From NCBI RefSeq assembly GCF_900465315.1, contig NZ_UBIX01000005.1: a stretch of DNA of 64,000 bases. The stretch is one strand, 5' to 3'. The notes under the pieces are model-generated. The model did no database searches. It saw only the letters and a program-made list of their open reading frames with translations, and had not been told where the DNA came from. The position numbers and the translations under genes are program-made. The stretch's first letter is position 1. Every line of letters begins with the position of its first letter. Origin of the DNA: Asaia bogorensis_B. GTDB lineage: Bacteria; Pseudomonadota; Alphaproteobacteria; Acetobacterales; Acetobacteraceae. Below, one piece after another: positions 52,920-62,118 of this stretch.

Positions 52920-55205
52920 TCAGGCAGCCGCGCCATATCGTGCCGTTGCCTTGATGGTCAGGCCCAGAATACCCGGCGCGCCAGCCCGGCGCATCCCCAG
53001 AGGCAGCCGCGCATTACCTCCGGTCCAACGCATCGGGGCCGCTTCGAGCCCGTTCCACCCTTCAAGGGCAGCATCGCTGAGATGGGTGTCGATCCGGGTC
53101 ATACCGCAGCTATCCCAAAGATGAACATCGCCAACCAGCACGCCGAGATGACGCCTGTCATCCACAAACGGCCCCTCGGCCATGTCAGGACGGGCTGCGC
53201 GTGAACGTATCCGAACCTCTTCCAGCTCGGACGGGATCTGGAAGATCACCATGTCCTCGATTCGTCTGACCGGTCTGATGATCTCGCCATCGTCACTGAC
53301 AAGATGCAGATCGGCATCTTCATGACGTGGCGCGCTTCCTTCTGCCGGCGCTCTGGATGACGCGCCGTCTGCACGATCGGCCAGCAAACGGTGCAGGGGC
53401 TCAACAAAGCTGCGCTCGACACGCAAAGGGGCCGCCCGCTCGCCCCCTGCGATAGCGGGGATGCTCGGCAATACGTCGCTCAGGACTTCTCTCCGCACAA
53501 AGGGCATCTGTGCCGAAACGACAGATTCCTGCGGCTCATAAGGCGTGAGACCCATCGTCTCGCCATGATCAAGGAGCGTTTCTGTCAGCATATTGTTCGA
53601 CCAGACGACCGCGTGGGTCTCGGTACGAAAATGATAGATCCTGAAGCGGGTCCGCGTACGGTCATAGGCAATGCTGTGACCATTGACCAGCATGCGCGCT
53701 GGTACCAGAGCCCCATCGATATAAACGCAATGCTCAGGGGTGATGAAGAGGTCACGATCAGGAACGCCAGCGCCCAAAGCCCCGGCCCGAAAGCGGACAG
53801 GGTATCCCGCCACATCATCAGAACGTGCGGGGTCAACCACGATTTCAGCTGAACCGACCCATTCGATCCGATGAATACCGGACCCGCCCGCACCATTCAC
53901 CGAGACCAGATCACCAACGCGCAAGGTCTCTACTGCCCGCTCACCCTCAGGCGTGCGGATCATGGTGCCAGCCAGGAAGCACTTGTCATAGACAAGTTCG
54001 GTGCTGCCATCGCTATCGGCTTCCAAATGAAAATCACCCGCCTTGTAGGAGCCTGCAAGTGCAGTGGACCAGCTCGACCCATCTGCATGGGTCACAGTCA
54101 GAATGCCGTTACTGAGGGTGATCTTGCCGCCCGGCTTGTAAGACAGACCTTCGATGTCGATACGTCCGCGCCAGCCAACCGACAGATTTGTCAGGACCGC
54201 ACCCGGTGAGACTGTCAGTAATCCTGCCGCCCCCGTGCTGGACGTCGCACCAGCCACCACCAGACCGGCAATGGTTGCCCCGGAAGCGACAATCATGGAA
54301 CCACCGGCAGAGATAACCGCCTTCAGCACCGTGGCACCCGAAGATACGCTTTGTGTACCTCCCGAGAGAATGGTGGCACCGCTGACAACCCCACCGGAAA
54401 GGACGGTTTCTGACGCGCCAGAAGCGATCGTTGCACCGCTGACAACACCGCCGGATGAGACGATAGCCATACCATTTGCTGCAACCGACTGATTGACCAC
54501 GAGGCCCCCTGACAGCGTCAGCCCCGTGCCACCACTCCCAATGGTCAGCCCGTTGATTGTACCCCCGCTACCTGCAACGACCGTCCCACCGGCTGAAACC
54601 ACGGAACTGGACGCCAGACCGCCCTGCACCAGCTGCACACCCGCGCTGAAGATACCATTCATCGCCAGAGCGCCCGACGAGACAACCTGCGTCCCGCCAA
54701 AAGTACCGCCGATATCCGTCCCGCCGCTGGCCAGTTGCTCGGTCGAACCGACATCGAACGTGCCGCCGGATATGACCCCGGACCCGGCAAAGGTCTGGCC
54801 CTTGATGGTGAACCCACCCCCGACGATCGCCTGACCGCCATTCAGCAAATGAGGCGCAATGGCGCTGGCTTGCGCGCCGTTGTAGCCAGAGAGATTACCT
54901 ACAGCGAGACCAGCACGGGAGGTGATGGTGGCACTGATGACCACACCCTGATTGAGCGCCGCGAAAGAGCCGCTCTCATAGGCTGTACCACCGTAAGTCG
55001 TACCATTGGCGGCTGCGGCAACCACCCCTCCTGAAAGAACGGTAGCACCCGTTATCGTCCCGCCAGATGCGAGGTCGACCGCCGGATTGTTTGTGCCCCC
55101 ATTACAACCGTAGACGAGATCACCAGAGGTTACCTGTCCACCAGTGACATAATTGGTAGCCCCATTGGCAACGGTGGCACCACTCGTAGTGCGGCGAATG
55201 GACAA
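52920..55205 (-). CDS. AIDA-type repeat protein with C-terminal Hint autoprocessing domain
   Basis: This is a 761-aa protein. Residues about 1-360 are beta-solenoid-type repeats (SGGxVxGATIxSGG units, the AIDA/heptosyl-target repeat pattern), rich in Gly, Ser, Thr and Val. From Cys409 (DKCFLAGTMIRTPEGERAVETLRVGDLV) to about residue 565 lies a Hint domain with the TPEH block-B motif. About 195 residues follow, unlike any beta-barrel. Hint domains cleave the peptide bond before their first Cys, so self-release of the repeat region is possible. No signal peptide is visible, so secretion would need a dedicated system. The start is the last plausible ATG. Confidence 0.82.
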   Translation of the reverse strand: MSIRRTTSGATVANGATNYVTGGQVTSGDLVYGCNGGTNNPAVDLASGGTITGATVLSGGVVAAAANGTTYGGTAYESGSFAALNQGVVISATITSRAGLAVGNLSGYNGAQASAIAPHLLNGGQAIVGGGFTIKGQTFAGSGVISGGTFDVGSTEQLASGGTDIGGTFGGTQVVSSGALAMNGIFSAGVQLVQGGLASSSVVSAGGTVVAGSGGTINGLTIGSGGTGLTLSGGLVVNQSVAANGMAIVSSGGVVSGATIASGASETVLSGGVVSGATILSGGTQSVSSGATVLKAVISAGGSMIVASGATIAGLVVAGATSSTGAAGLLTVSPGAVLTNLSVGWRGRIDIEGLSYKPGGKITLSNGILTVTHADGSSWSTALAGSYKAGDFHLEADSDGSTELVYDKCFLAGTMIRTPEGERAVETLRVGDLVSVNGAGGSGIHRIEWVGSAEIVVDPARSDDVAGYPVRFRAGALGAGVPDRDLFITPEHCVYIDGALVPARMLVNGHSIAYDRTRTRFRIYHFRTETHAVVWSNNMLTETLLDHGETMGLTPYEPQESVVSAQMPFVRREVLSDVLPSIPAIAGGERAAPLRVERSFVEPLHRLLADRADGASSRAPAEGSAPRHEDADLHLVSDDGEIIRPVRRIEDMVIFQIPSELEEVRIRSRAARPDMAEGPFVDDRRHLGVLVGDVHLWDSCGMTRIDTHLSDAALEGWNGLEAAPMRWTGGNARLPLGMRRAGAPGILGLTIKATARYGAAA

Positions 55206-55486
55206 GGGCGCTCCTTAACGATTTTTAACTGCGATTAATCTGAATATCTCAGGATATGGGCATATATCCCGATATTTAACGGTAACGGCGCCGTGATATA
55301 TGATTGTATCGCAACGTGACAAGCGTTTTCGTGCGCGCAAGACTGAACTGTATTGTTCATTATGTGAATTAATTGGCAGATATAATAATAGGTTAAATAT
55401 ACTTCATCCAAGTATGCTGGCGTATATTAAGTATATATGTAGTATTTTTTCCAATATTTGTTATGTAATTATTATGGAAGTTAGTG
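55206..55486. other. AT-rich spacer upstream of the Hint-repeat gene
   Basis: These 281 bp are strongly A+T-rich compared with the window and have no convincing gene. They presumably carry the promoter of the minus-strand Hint-repeat gene (start 55205). I see no clear -35/-10 pair or operator. Confidence 0.35.
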
Positions 55487-56032
55487 TTATACTTCACTTC
55501 CAGAATGGTGACCTCTCATCATGCCACCCGCCTGACCTGCAATCGCCCGCAGGATACGGCGCCTGATCAAGCCACTGACAGGCCGTATCAGAGCCCAGTA
55601 GAGCGCCATTCTCCGCCGCTCTGCATCTTCCGGACATGAAACGAGGGTCCGTGTCACAAGATATGTCGTGCCTCGGTCATGGGAGCGCGCCTCGAACTCC
55701 AGCAGGAGGCGGGTCTGGCCACACGCCGCCTGCCATGCCTCTGGCGTACACATCCCGCTTCGGGAGAGGCCGTAATCCGCACGCCAGAATTGCCCGCTGA
55801 GCCCGTAACGCAGGAACCTGTCCCCTTCCCGACCGAGAAAGACGAAGCTCTTCTTGCTGAAACGATGAGACTCCCGCCCCTTGACCATCCTGCCGGGCAG
55901 ATCGCGCAGGGCGAGGCAAAGACTGATCAGCCAGTCCTGATCGATCTCGAAAGCCTCAGCGGCATCCAGACAGGATTTTGCATCAGCTTTGATGACACGG
56001 GCATGCTCTTCCCGAAAATCCGCATGTCCCAT
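55487..56032 (-). CDS. Hypothetical protein (SRPBCC/DUF2867-like appearance)
   Basis: This 181-aa protein starts at 56032, with GGAG 6 bases upstream. The N-terminal half has AEAFEIDQDWLISLCLALRDLPGRM and the C-terminal half TRTLVSCPEDAERRRMALYWALIRP followed by a basic tail. The overall pattern recalls SRPBCC-like DUF2867 proteins, but I cannot confirm the family. It is cytoplasmic by sequence and divergent from the SDR gene. Confidence 0.6.
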   Translation of the reverse strand: MGHADFREEHARVIKADAKSCLDAAEAFEIDQDWLISLCLALRDLPGRMVKGRESHRFSKKSFVFLGREGDRFLRYGLSGQFWRADYGLSRSGMCTPEAWQAACGQTRLLLEFEARSHDRGTTYLVTRTLVSCPEDAERRRMALYWALIRPVSGLIRRRILRAIAGQAGGMMRGHHSGSEV

Positions 56033-56181
56033 GGTGGAATTCTCCGTATCCCCGCGCGACCGGTGCGTTCGCAGCCCTGTCATCCAATCCACTCCTGTTT
56101 GTGTACGCCCGTTCTGACGGGAGCCTGTATGATCCAGCCGGGAAACAACCGGAACATAGATCCGGAGGGCAGGAGAAAACC

Positions 56182-56961
56182 ATGCGCCGTCTCGAAAACA
56201 AAACCGCCGTTATCACCGGGGCAGCCCGTGGCATCGGGCTGGCCATCGCCCGGCATTTTCGTGACGAAGGCTGCACGGTGATCATGACCGATATCGACCG
56301 CGAAAACGGAGAAAAATCAGCTGAGGCGCTGTCATGTCGTTTCATACCGCTCGATGTGCGGCGCGAGGCTGACTGGCTTGCGCTCGAAACCCTTTGTCCT
56401 GCACCCGATATCGTTGTGAATAATGCGGGAATTACCGGCTTCGAGCAGGGCATGGTGGCGCATGACCCCGAACATGCCACCCTTGCCGACTGGCACGCCG
56501 TCCATGCCACCAATCTGGATGGTACCTTTCTGGGGTGTCGCTACGCCCTGCGCCAGATGGGCGGCAGGGGCACGGGCTCCATCATCAACATTTCATCGCG
56601 CTCCGGGCTCGTCGGGATACCCGCCGCAGCGGCCTATGCCTCATCCAAGGCCGCCATACGCAATCACAGCAAGACGGTCGCACTCTATGCCGCGCAGAGA
56701 GGCTGGGCGATACGCTGCAACTCCGTACACCCGGCTGCCATTCTGACCCCGATATGGGATGCCATGCTGGGAGATGGTCCTGACCGCGAAACGCGTATGG
56801 CAGCGCTGGTTGCCGATACGCCACTCAGGCGCTTCGGAACGGTCGATGAGGTAGCCTCACTCTGTGTCATGCTGGCTTCCGATGAATCAGGCTACATAAC
56901 GGGGTCGGAATTCTCGATTGATGGCGGTCTGCTTGCTGGTTCTGCCGCCCAGCCAGGTTGA
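56182..56961 (+). CDS. SDR-family oxidoreductase
   Basis: This 259-aa short-chain dehydrogenase has VITGAARGIG (about residues 10-19), NNAGITG, the catalytic Ser in NISSRSG, the YASSK active-site Tyr/Lys and SIDGG near the C terminus. The start at 56182 follows AGGAG; the longer frame to 56101 is rejected. Its substrate is unknown; an acyl or sterol/alcohol type is possible. It lies alone, 124 bp before mgtC. Confidence 0.85.
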   Translation: MRRLENKTAVITGAARGIGLAIARHFRDEGCTVIMTDIDRENGEKSAEALSCRFIPLDVRREADWLALETLCPAPDIVVNNAGITGFEQGMVAHDPEHATLADWHAVHATNLDGTFLGCRYALRQMGGRGTGSIINISSRSGLVGIPAAAAYASSKAAIRNHSKTVALYAAQRGWAIRCNSVHPAAILTPIWDAMLGDGPDRETRMAALVADTPLRRFGTVDEVASLCVMLASDESGYITGSEFSIDGGLLAGSAAQPG

Positions 56962-57085
56962 AAGCCTCAGAACGTCCAGACCAGATATCGGCCAGCTGTA
57001 CAAAGCAGGTTCACAGATATTCCCCTTGCCTGGCGCCATGTTCTAGACAGGCCGGACCAGCCCATGATCAAGACTGGAGCGCCCG

Positions 57086-57802
57086 ATGCGCTTTATCGAA
57101 ACGTTCGACCTTCATTCCTTCACTGATTCGAGCATCAGCCTGCTCAGCGCCTTCGTGTTCGGCACCCTGATCGGTGCCGAGCGGCAATACCGACAGCGAA
57201 CAGCCGGTGTGCGCACCAATGCGCTGGTAGCGCTTGGGGGCGCGGCTTTCGTCGACCTGGCGCAGCGTATTGCCGGCGATGTCGAATCCCTGCGGGTTAT
57301 TGCCTATGTCGTGTCAGGCATCGGCTTTCTGGGGGCCGGTGCGATCATCAAGGAAGGGGCGAATGTACGCGGCATGAACACGGCCGCCACGCTCTGGTGT
57401 TCGGCAGCGGTAGGCGCGTGCGTGGGCAGCGATATGCTGGCAGAAGGGTTCCTGCTTACCTTCTTTATCATCGCAGGCAATACCCTTCTGAGACCGATCG
57501 TGAGAGCCATCGATCGTATTCCCTTACAAGCCAAGACCATGGAGACGGGATACGCCCTGCGCATCGTCACCTGTGCGCTCGACATCCAGACGATGACGGC
57601 CCTGCTCAAGGAACGTCTGGAGGAGGCCGATTATACGATCGGCAAACTGGCGCTCAGCGATGAGAAAGACGACCAGACTGCCATCGCCATTTCCCTCATG
57701 GTGTCGTCAAACGGCCCCGCTGCGCTGGAACAGCTTGTCGCCAGTCTGATGACTGACAGCCGTGTCACAGCCGCGTCGTGGTCGCTCAACACCGATAACT
57801 GA
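57086..57802 (+). CDS. MgtC/SapB-family inner-membrane protein
   Basis: This 238-aa protein has four to five membrane segments (about residues 17-135) with the family hallmarks FGTLIGAERQYRQRTAGVRTN and GFLGAGAIIKEGANVRGMNTAAT, then a soluble C-terminal domain. ATG 57086 has GGAG 6 bases upstream. MgtC proteins assist growth at low magnesium and in acid by acting on the F-type ATP synthase or phosphate metabolism in other species. The role here is inferred. The start is close to the preceding SDR, so no long leader control region is visible. Confidence 0.88.
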   Translation: MRFIETFDLHSFTDSSISLLSAFVFGTLIGAERQYRQRTAGVRTNALVALGGAAFVDLAQRIAGDVESLRVIAYVVSGIGFLGAGAIIKEGANVRGMNTAATLWCSAAVGACVGSDMLAEGFLLTFFIIAGNTLLRPIVRAIDRIPLQAKTMETGYALRIVTCALDIQTMTALLKERLEEADYTIGKLALSDEKDDQTAIAISLMVSSNGPAALEQLVASLMTDSRVTAASWSLNTDN

Positions 57803-57875
57803 GCGACCACGAAAAGATAAAAACGCCAGAACAGGCAAATTCACACGCCTGTAGGCGGTCCAGTCCGTAGAATTC

Positions 57876-59054
57876 TCAGGGTGCCGGTGATGGCAGGGTA
57901 ATCTTGACCACAAGCCAGGGGCGCTGCTCCTGGTTTACCCCATTATGGAAAGCCGGCTGACGCGACCATTGACCGATCGTCGCGTAAAGCGCGTTGCCCT
58001 GATAAGCCAGACCATCAGGGGCGATCAGTCTCGGATCATGGGCGACGACGGAAATCGTACCATCCGGCGCCCTTTGCAGGATACCGTGACGCTCGATATC
58101 GGTCAGGAAAAGGCGTCCATCGGGGGCGGTGGCCATGCCATCACCCATGCCTGCCTCGCCCTCATCCTTCACGCTGAACTCGATTTCGGTCTCGGTCGCC
58201 CGTGGGTCTGCCAGAACGGCTGTCGGGGCTGAATAGAGTTCACGGCTGGTCAGAGGCTGCCAGAAAAGCGTCTGCTGATCGGCACTCAGCCCGATCCCGT
58301 TGGCGCCTGCCTGCGCCATTGTCGGCTTGTCCGGGTTGTAGCGCGAGGCCTTGCCATCGAGCACGGCCATGAAGCCATGACGGGGCATGACCGGCTCTGT
58401 GTCAGCCAGAAGGCGACGCTGATGGCCGGTGGCGATATCGACCACGATCAGCGCGGGATGCACGGTCAGGGAAGAATCGGTAATGAACGCCGTCCCCCGA
58501 TCGCCATGCGTCAGATCGATGCGAACATCGTTGGGATGGCTGTCAGAACGCAATGCCGGCGCCGTGAGTGCGATCTCTTCCACAATCCGGCCCGCCACCG
58601 GGTCGATATGAAACAGACGCGCGGCTCCCGGCACAGTACCCTTCTCTGCCAAAATACCCTCATCCAGCACCCAGAGCTGCCCGCTGGCATCGACGGTCAT
58701 GCCCAGCGGCGACACAAACCGTCCCTGGCTTTCAGCATCGGGGAAAGGCGTAAGCTGGCCATGACTGTAAAGGGCAAGACGGGGGCCGTCATGATCGTGC
58801 AGGCTGCGGGGAAAGCCCAGCACCATGCGATGATCGGACAGGATGGCGATGCCGGAGGGCTGGGCATCCTGAAACCGGCCGATGACCGTCACATTGCCGC
58901 TGGGCTTGTAGCCGGCGTCGATACTGTCGGCAGGCGCATCGCCCATGCCGGTCATATCCGGCATGGAGGCATCGTCAGCCCCGTATGAGGGCGGCGCAAC
59001 AAGTGTGGCTGCGAGAGACAGCGCAAGGGTACACAGGGTCAGACGTGTTTTCAT
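57876..59054 (-). CDS. Exported yellow/major royal jelly protein-family beta-propeller
   Basis: This 392-aa protein has a signal peptide (MKTRLTLCTLALSLAATLVAPPSYG) and a six-bladed beta-propeller of the MRJP/yellow type. Recognisable parts are PLGMTVDASGQLWVLDEGI, SHPNDVRIDLTHGDRGTAFITDSS, SADQQTLFWQPLTSRELYS and EGEAGMGDGMATAPDGRLFLTD. Bacterial members resemble gluconolactonase/SMP-30 enzymes and are periplasmic. The catalytic activity is unknown. It precedes the folate operon on the same strand by 66 bp but with no functional link evident. Confidence 0.8.
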   Translation of the reverse strand: MKTRLTLCTLALSLAATLVAPPSYGADDASMPDMTGMGDAPADSIDAGYKPSGNVTVIGRFQDAQPSGIAILSDHRMVLGFPRSLHDHDGPRLALYSHGQLTPFPDAESQGRFVSPLGMTVDASGQLWVLDEGILAEKGTVPGAARLFHIDPVAGRIVEEIALTAPALRSDSHPNDVRIDLTHGDRGTAFITDSSLTVHPALIVVDIATGHQRRLLADTEPVMPRHGFMAVLDGKASRYNPDKPTMAQAGANGIGLSADQQTLFWQPLTSRELYSAPTAVLADPRATETEIEFSVKDEGEAGMGDGMATAPDGRLFLTDIERHGILQRAPDGTISVVAHDPRLIAPDGLAYQGNALYATIGQWSRQPAFHNGVNQEQRPWLVVKITLPSPAP

Positions 59055-59120
59055 ATTCCCTCTTCCTGTCCGTCATCAAGGCGATCAGGGCTCTCGCGTC
59101 AAACCACAGCAGCGTGACGT

Positions 59121-59777
59121 TCAGCCCTTGAGCAAGGACATGATCTCGGCACGTAACGCCGCATCACGCTGCCAGGTGCCACGCACAACCGTCGTAACCG
59201 TACGACTGCCGACATTGCGTATGCCGCGCATGGCCATGCACATGTGCTCGGCCTCAACCAGCACCATGACAGCCTTGGGTTCGAGAACCTCGATGATGGA
59301 CGCGGCAATCTGGTCCGTCAGGCGCTCCTGCAACTGGGGGCGACGGGCCAGAACATTGACCGTGCGCGCAATCTTGCTCAGCCCGGTCAGGCGGCCGCCC
59401 TCAGGCAGATAGGCCACATGAGCCTTGCCGAAAAACGGCAGGAGATGGTGCTCGCACATCGAATGAAAGCCGATATCGCGCACGATAACCGCCCCTTCAT
59501 GCTGGTCCGCCAGAAACTGCTTGTGCAGATGGTCGCGCGGGTCCTCATGCAGGCCACCCAGCACGTCCAGATACATGCGCGCCACACGACCCGGCGTCTC
59601 GAACAGCCCTTCCCGGTCAGGATCCTCGCCGAGAGCCTCAAGAATTTCGCGCACGGCACCGGCGATGCGTGTCTCGGCATCATCCGGCCTGGCAATCGGT
59701 GCGATGGGGCGCTCGCCACCCTGCCCCTTGTGGCGGGCGGCATCCAGCGCCACGAGATCGGCAGTCGGTTTGGTCAT
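59121..59777 (-). CDS. folE: GTP cyclohydrolase I
   Basis: This 218-aa enzyme makes dihydroneopterin triphosphate from GTP, the first step of folate and also of queuosine synthesis. Zinc/catalytic residues appear in FHSMCEHHLLPF and AEHMCMAMRGI, together with the family's GRLTGLSKIART. The start at 59777 follows GAGGA and overlaps the folBK stop by 4 bases (ATGA). An N-terminal Asp/Glu-rich extension (about 1-40) is longer than in E. coli FolE. Confidence 0.95.
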   Translation of the reverse strand: MTKPTADLVALDAARHKGQGGERPIAPIARPDDAETRIAGAVREILEALGEDPDREGLFETPGRVARMYLDVLGGLHEDPRDHLHKQFLADQHEGAVIVRDIGFHSMCEHHLLPFFGKAHVAYLPEGGRLTGLSKIARTVNVLARRPQLQERLTDQIAASIIEVLEPKAVMVLVEAEHMCMAMRGIRNVGSRTVTTVVRGTWQRDAALRAEIMSLLKG

Positions 59778-60652
59778 TTCTGGTCCTCGGCAATGCAAGA
59801 CGGATCTTCCGCGCAGGGGACAACGTCATCAGCCTCGCGGGGGAGCCTGTCCAACATGTCCGAAACCGAAAGTCCACTGATTTTCTGTTCCGATGCGATT
59901 TCTGCAAGGGGAACGAGCACAAAAGCCCGCTGCGCGATACCGGGATGCGGCAGGGTCAGAACGGGATTGCTGATTTCCTGCGCCCCCAGATAAAGCAGAT
60001 CGACATCCATCGCGCGCTGCCCCCAGCGCACCGAAGGCACCCGCCCGAGACGGGTCTCGATATCCTTGCAGACGCGCAAAAGCGCCATGGCATCGAGACT
60101 GCTGCGACCCGTGACGCAGAGATTATAGAAATCGGGCTGCTCAACCCCACCCCATGGCGCTGTACGATAGAGGCCTGACACCGCAGTGATTTCAAGACCC
60201 GGCGTGAGGCCAAGCCATGTGACCGCAAGCGCGAGCGCACTCTGCCGATCCCCCATATTGCAACCAAGCGAAAATCCGACCGGCAGGGTTCGCTCTCTGG
60301 TTGTCTCGACACTCACCATGCCGAACGGATGGGCGATGGGGGCACCCGGCTTGCTGACCCGCACGGTCAGGCGCGCAATGGTGGGGAAATGCGCCAGCAG
60401 ATCCTGCGCGATGCGGTCGGCCAGCGTCTCGATCAGCTGCACCGGCTCACCAGCGGCAATCGCCACCACATGGTCGCACAGCGCTGCGTAACAGACTGCG
60501 TGACGATAATCGTCGTTGGCCGTCGCCTGGGCGGTATCGGCCGTGACAACCAGATCGATCAGGAATTTCTGCCCGAGCCGTGTTTCTTCAGGCAGTACGC
60601 CGTGCCGGGCAAAGACCTGTATGCCGTCAAGGCGAATGACCGACTGGGTCAT
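59774..60652 (-). CDS. folBK: Bifunctional dihydroneopterin aldolase / HPPK fusion
   Basis: This is a 292-aa fusion. Residues about 1-120 are FolB-like (IRLDGIQVFARHGVLPEETRLGQ, with the DHNA-binding VSKPGAPI). Residues about 125-270 are FolK-like (SLGCNMGDRQSAL, VSGLYRTAPWGGVEQPDFYN, WGQRAMDVDLLYLG and TLPHPGIAQRAFVLVPL). It therefore makes 6-hydroxymethyl-7,8-dihydropterin and then pyrophosphorylates it. It overlaps both neighbours by 4 bases, in the order folP-folBK-folE. Confidence 0.92.
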   Translation of the reverse strand: MTQSVIRLDGIQVFARHGVLPEETRLGQKFLIDLVVTADTAQATANDDYRHAVCYAALCDHVVAIAAGEPVQLIETLADRIAQDLLAHFPTIARLTVRVSKPGAPIAHPFGMVSVETTRERTLPVGFSLGCNMGDRQSALALAVTWLGLTPGLEITAVSGLYRTAPWGGVEQPDFYNLCVTGRSSLDAMALLRVCKDIETRLGRVPSVRWGQRAMDVDLLYLGAQEISNPVLTLPHPGIAQRAFVLVPLAEIASEQKISGLSVSDMLDRLPREADDVVPCAEDPSCIAEDQK

Positions 60653-61554
60653 GACAGGGGGGACCTCTCGGGTTGCGGGCGGAAGGTGCCCAGCATTGCA
60701 GCAATACGCACCGCATCGACATGCGGGGCCACATCGTGAACACGCAAAATGGCCGCGCCCTGTGCCAGACCGCCAAGATTGGCGGCGAGGGTACCCGCCA
60801 GACGCTCATTCACATCGCGGCCAAGCAGGCGACCGAACAGCGATTTGCGCGACAGGCCCAGCAGCACCGGCACGCCATATGCCTCACGCAGGAAACCGAT
60901 CCGCCGGATACTTTCGAGATTTTGCGGGTCTGTCTTGCCAAACCCGACACCGGGGTCGAGCACGATATGCTCGCGCCTGATGCCGGCACGCAGCGCCTGC
61001 GTCAGGATGGCATCGAAACAGCGCCGGAATTCGTCACGCAGGTCCAGTCCGGGGTCGATGGTCTCGCGATTATGCATCAGCACGGCCACTGCCCCGGTTT
61101 CGGCCATCACCGACGCCATGGCGGGGTCGCGCTGCATGCCCCATACGTCGTTGATCATGACCGCCCCGGCGCGTACTGCTTCACGCGCCACACTGGCCTT
61201 GTAGGTGTCGATGGACAGGAAACAGGGTTGGTCACGCAGCGCCAGCACGACAGGGCGTGTGCGCATGATCTCTTCAGATGCGGGGACAAAAGCCGCGCCG
61301 GGCCGTGTGGATTCACCCCCGATATCGATCAGGGCCGCCCCTTCGGCAATCAGCTGACGCGCATGGTCGATGGCAAGGTCCGGGGCGTCATGCAACCCGC
61401 CATCGGAGAACGAGTCAGGCGTCGCATTGACGATACCCATGATCAGCGGTTCATGCGCCTCATGCGCACCCCATATCGCGGCTTGGAGCGCATCGCGCCT
61501 GTCCTGCCACTGGGCCTTGTGAACCGCGGAGCCGACCGCTTCCATAACATCCAT
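60649..61554 (-). CDS. folP: Dihydropteroate synthase
   Basis: This 301-aa TIM-barrel enzyme joins 6-hydroxymethyl-dihydropterin pyrophosphate to p-aminobenzoate. Family signatures are LIMGIVNATPDSFSDGG (first loop), DIGGESTRPGA, VMINDVWGM, LDPGVGFGKT and GLSRKSLFG. It is the first gene of the folP-folBK-folE operon. Its stop overlaps folBK by 4 bases. The start is ATG 61554; nearby in-frame alternatives upstream are less likely. Its length is normal to slightly long. Confidence 0.95.
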   Translation of the reverse strand: MDVMEAVGSAVHKAQWQDRRDALQAAIWGAHEAHEPLIMGIVNATPDSFSDGGLHDAPDLAIDHARQLIAEGAALIDIGGESTRPGAAFVPASEEIMRTRPVVLALRDQPCFLSIDTYKASVAREAVRAGAVMINDVWGMQRDPAMASVMAETGAVAVLMHNRETIDPGLDLRDEFRRCFDAILTQALRAGIRREHIVLDPGVGFGKTDPQNLESIRRIGFLREAYGVPVLLGLSRKSLFGRLLGRDVNERLAGTLAANLGGLAQGAAILRVHDVAPHVDAVRIAAMLGTFRPQPERSPLS

Positions 61555-61664
61555 TCATGTCGGGACTGAGGGAACCACGCTCTTAGAGTATGGGAGCGGG
61601 CAGGTCCAGAAAAACGAACCGGCCCCTTCGCCCGCTGTTCTATCCTGCAAGAAGGAGACGCATC

Positions 61665-61976
61665 ATGGCCAACGACCAGTTCGACACCCCCGTATTCGAT
61701 GGGGAAGACAACAAGCATCACAGCGCCCGCGCCCTTGCAGAGGCGGCCCTGCGCGCCGAGGAGGAAGGCGAACAGGAAAAAGCGGAGCAGCTTTTCCGTC
61801 AGGCAGAAGCCGCCGATCCATCAGCGCTCGAGAGCGTCCTGCTTGAACGACGCAGCGAGCACCCCGGCTTCAGCCCGCAGCCAGCCTCAAAGGACGAGGA
61901 AGTGGCTGCCATGAGCCGCACCGTCGAACCCGAGCGTCATGCCCCGCCCCCGGAGGCCATGGACGAGAACTACTGA
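61665..61976 (+). CDS. Acidic hypothetical protein with a TPR-like segment
   Basis: This 103-aa protein starts at 61665 with AAGGAG 7 bases upstream. Residues about 20-55 (ALAEAALRAEEEGEQEKAEQ and following) look like a single helical TPR hairpin. The rest is acidic and proline-rich. No family was recognised. It is divergent from folP and convergent with ilvE. Confidence 0.7.
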   Translation: MANDQFDTPVFDGEDNKHHSARALAEAALRAEEEGEQEKAEQLFRQAEAADPSALESVLLERRSEHPGFSPQPASKDEEVAAMSRTVEPERHAPPPEAMDENY

Positions 61977-62001
61977 TCACGTAACGCAGGTCAGAACGAG
62001 A

Positions 62002-62035
62002 CAGGGCCGATCGGGTATCATCCTGACCGGCCCTG
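62002..62035. terminator. GC-rich hairpin between convergent genes
   Basis: CAGGGCCG and CGGCCCTG form an 8-bp stem. It lacks a T-run. A second imperfect dyad (62057-62083, containing CTGTCATGACAG) lies closer to ilvE. Either could end the ilvE or the small acidic gene transcript. Confidence 0.3.
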
Positions 62036-62118
62036 ACCGCATAAAATGCGCCATCGGTAGGCCCTGTCATGACAGAGCCCTACCATGACAGGATCCTTGG
62101 CAACCCTGGAAACTGGTT

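Noticed and set aside
54200..55205. CRISPR or tandem DNA repeat in the Hint-repeat gene
   Set aside because: The repetition is at protein level (Gly/Ser-rich beta-solenoid units), with variable DNA and no constant repeat-spacer pattern.
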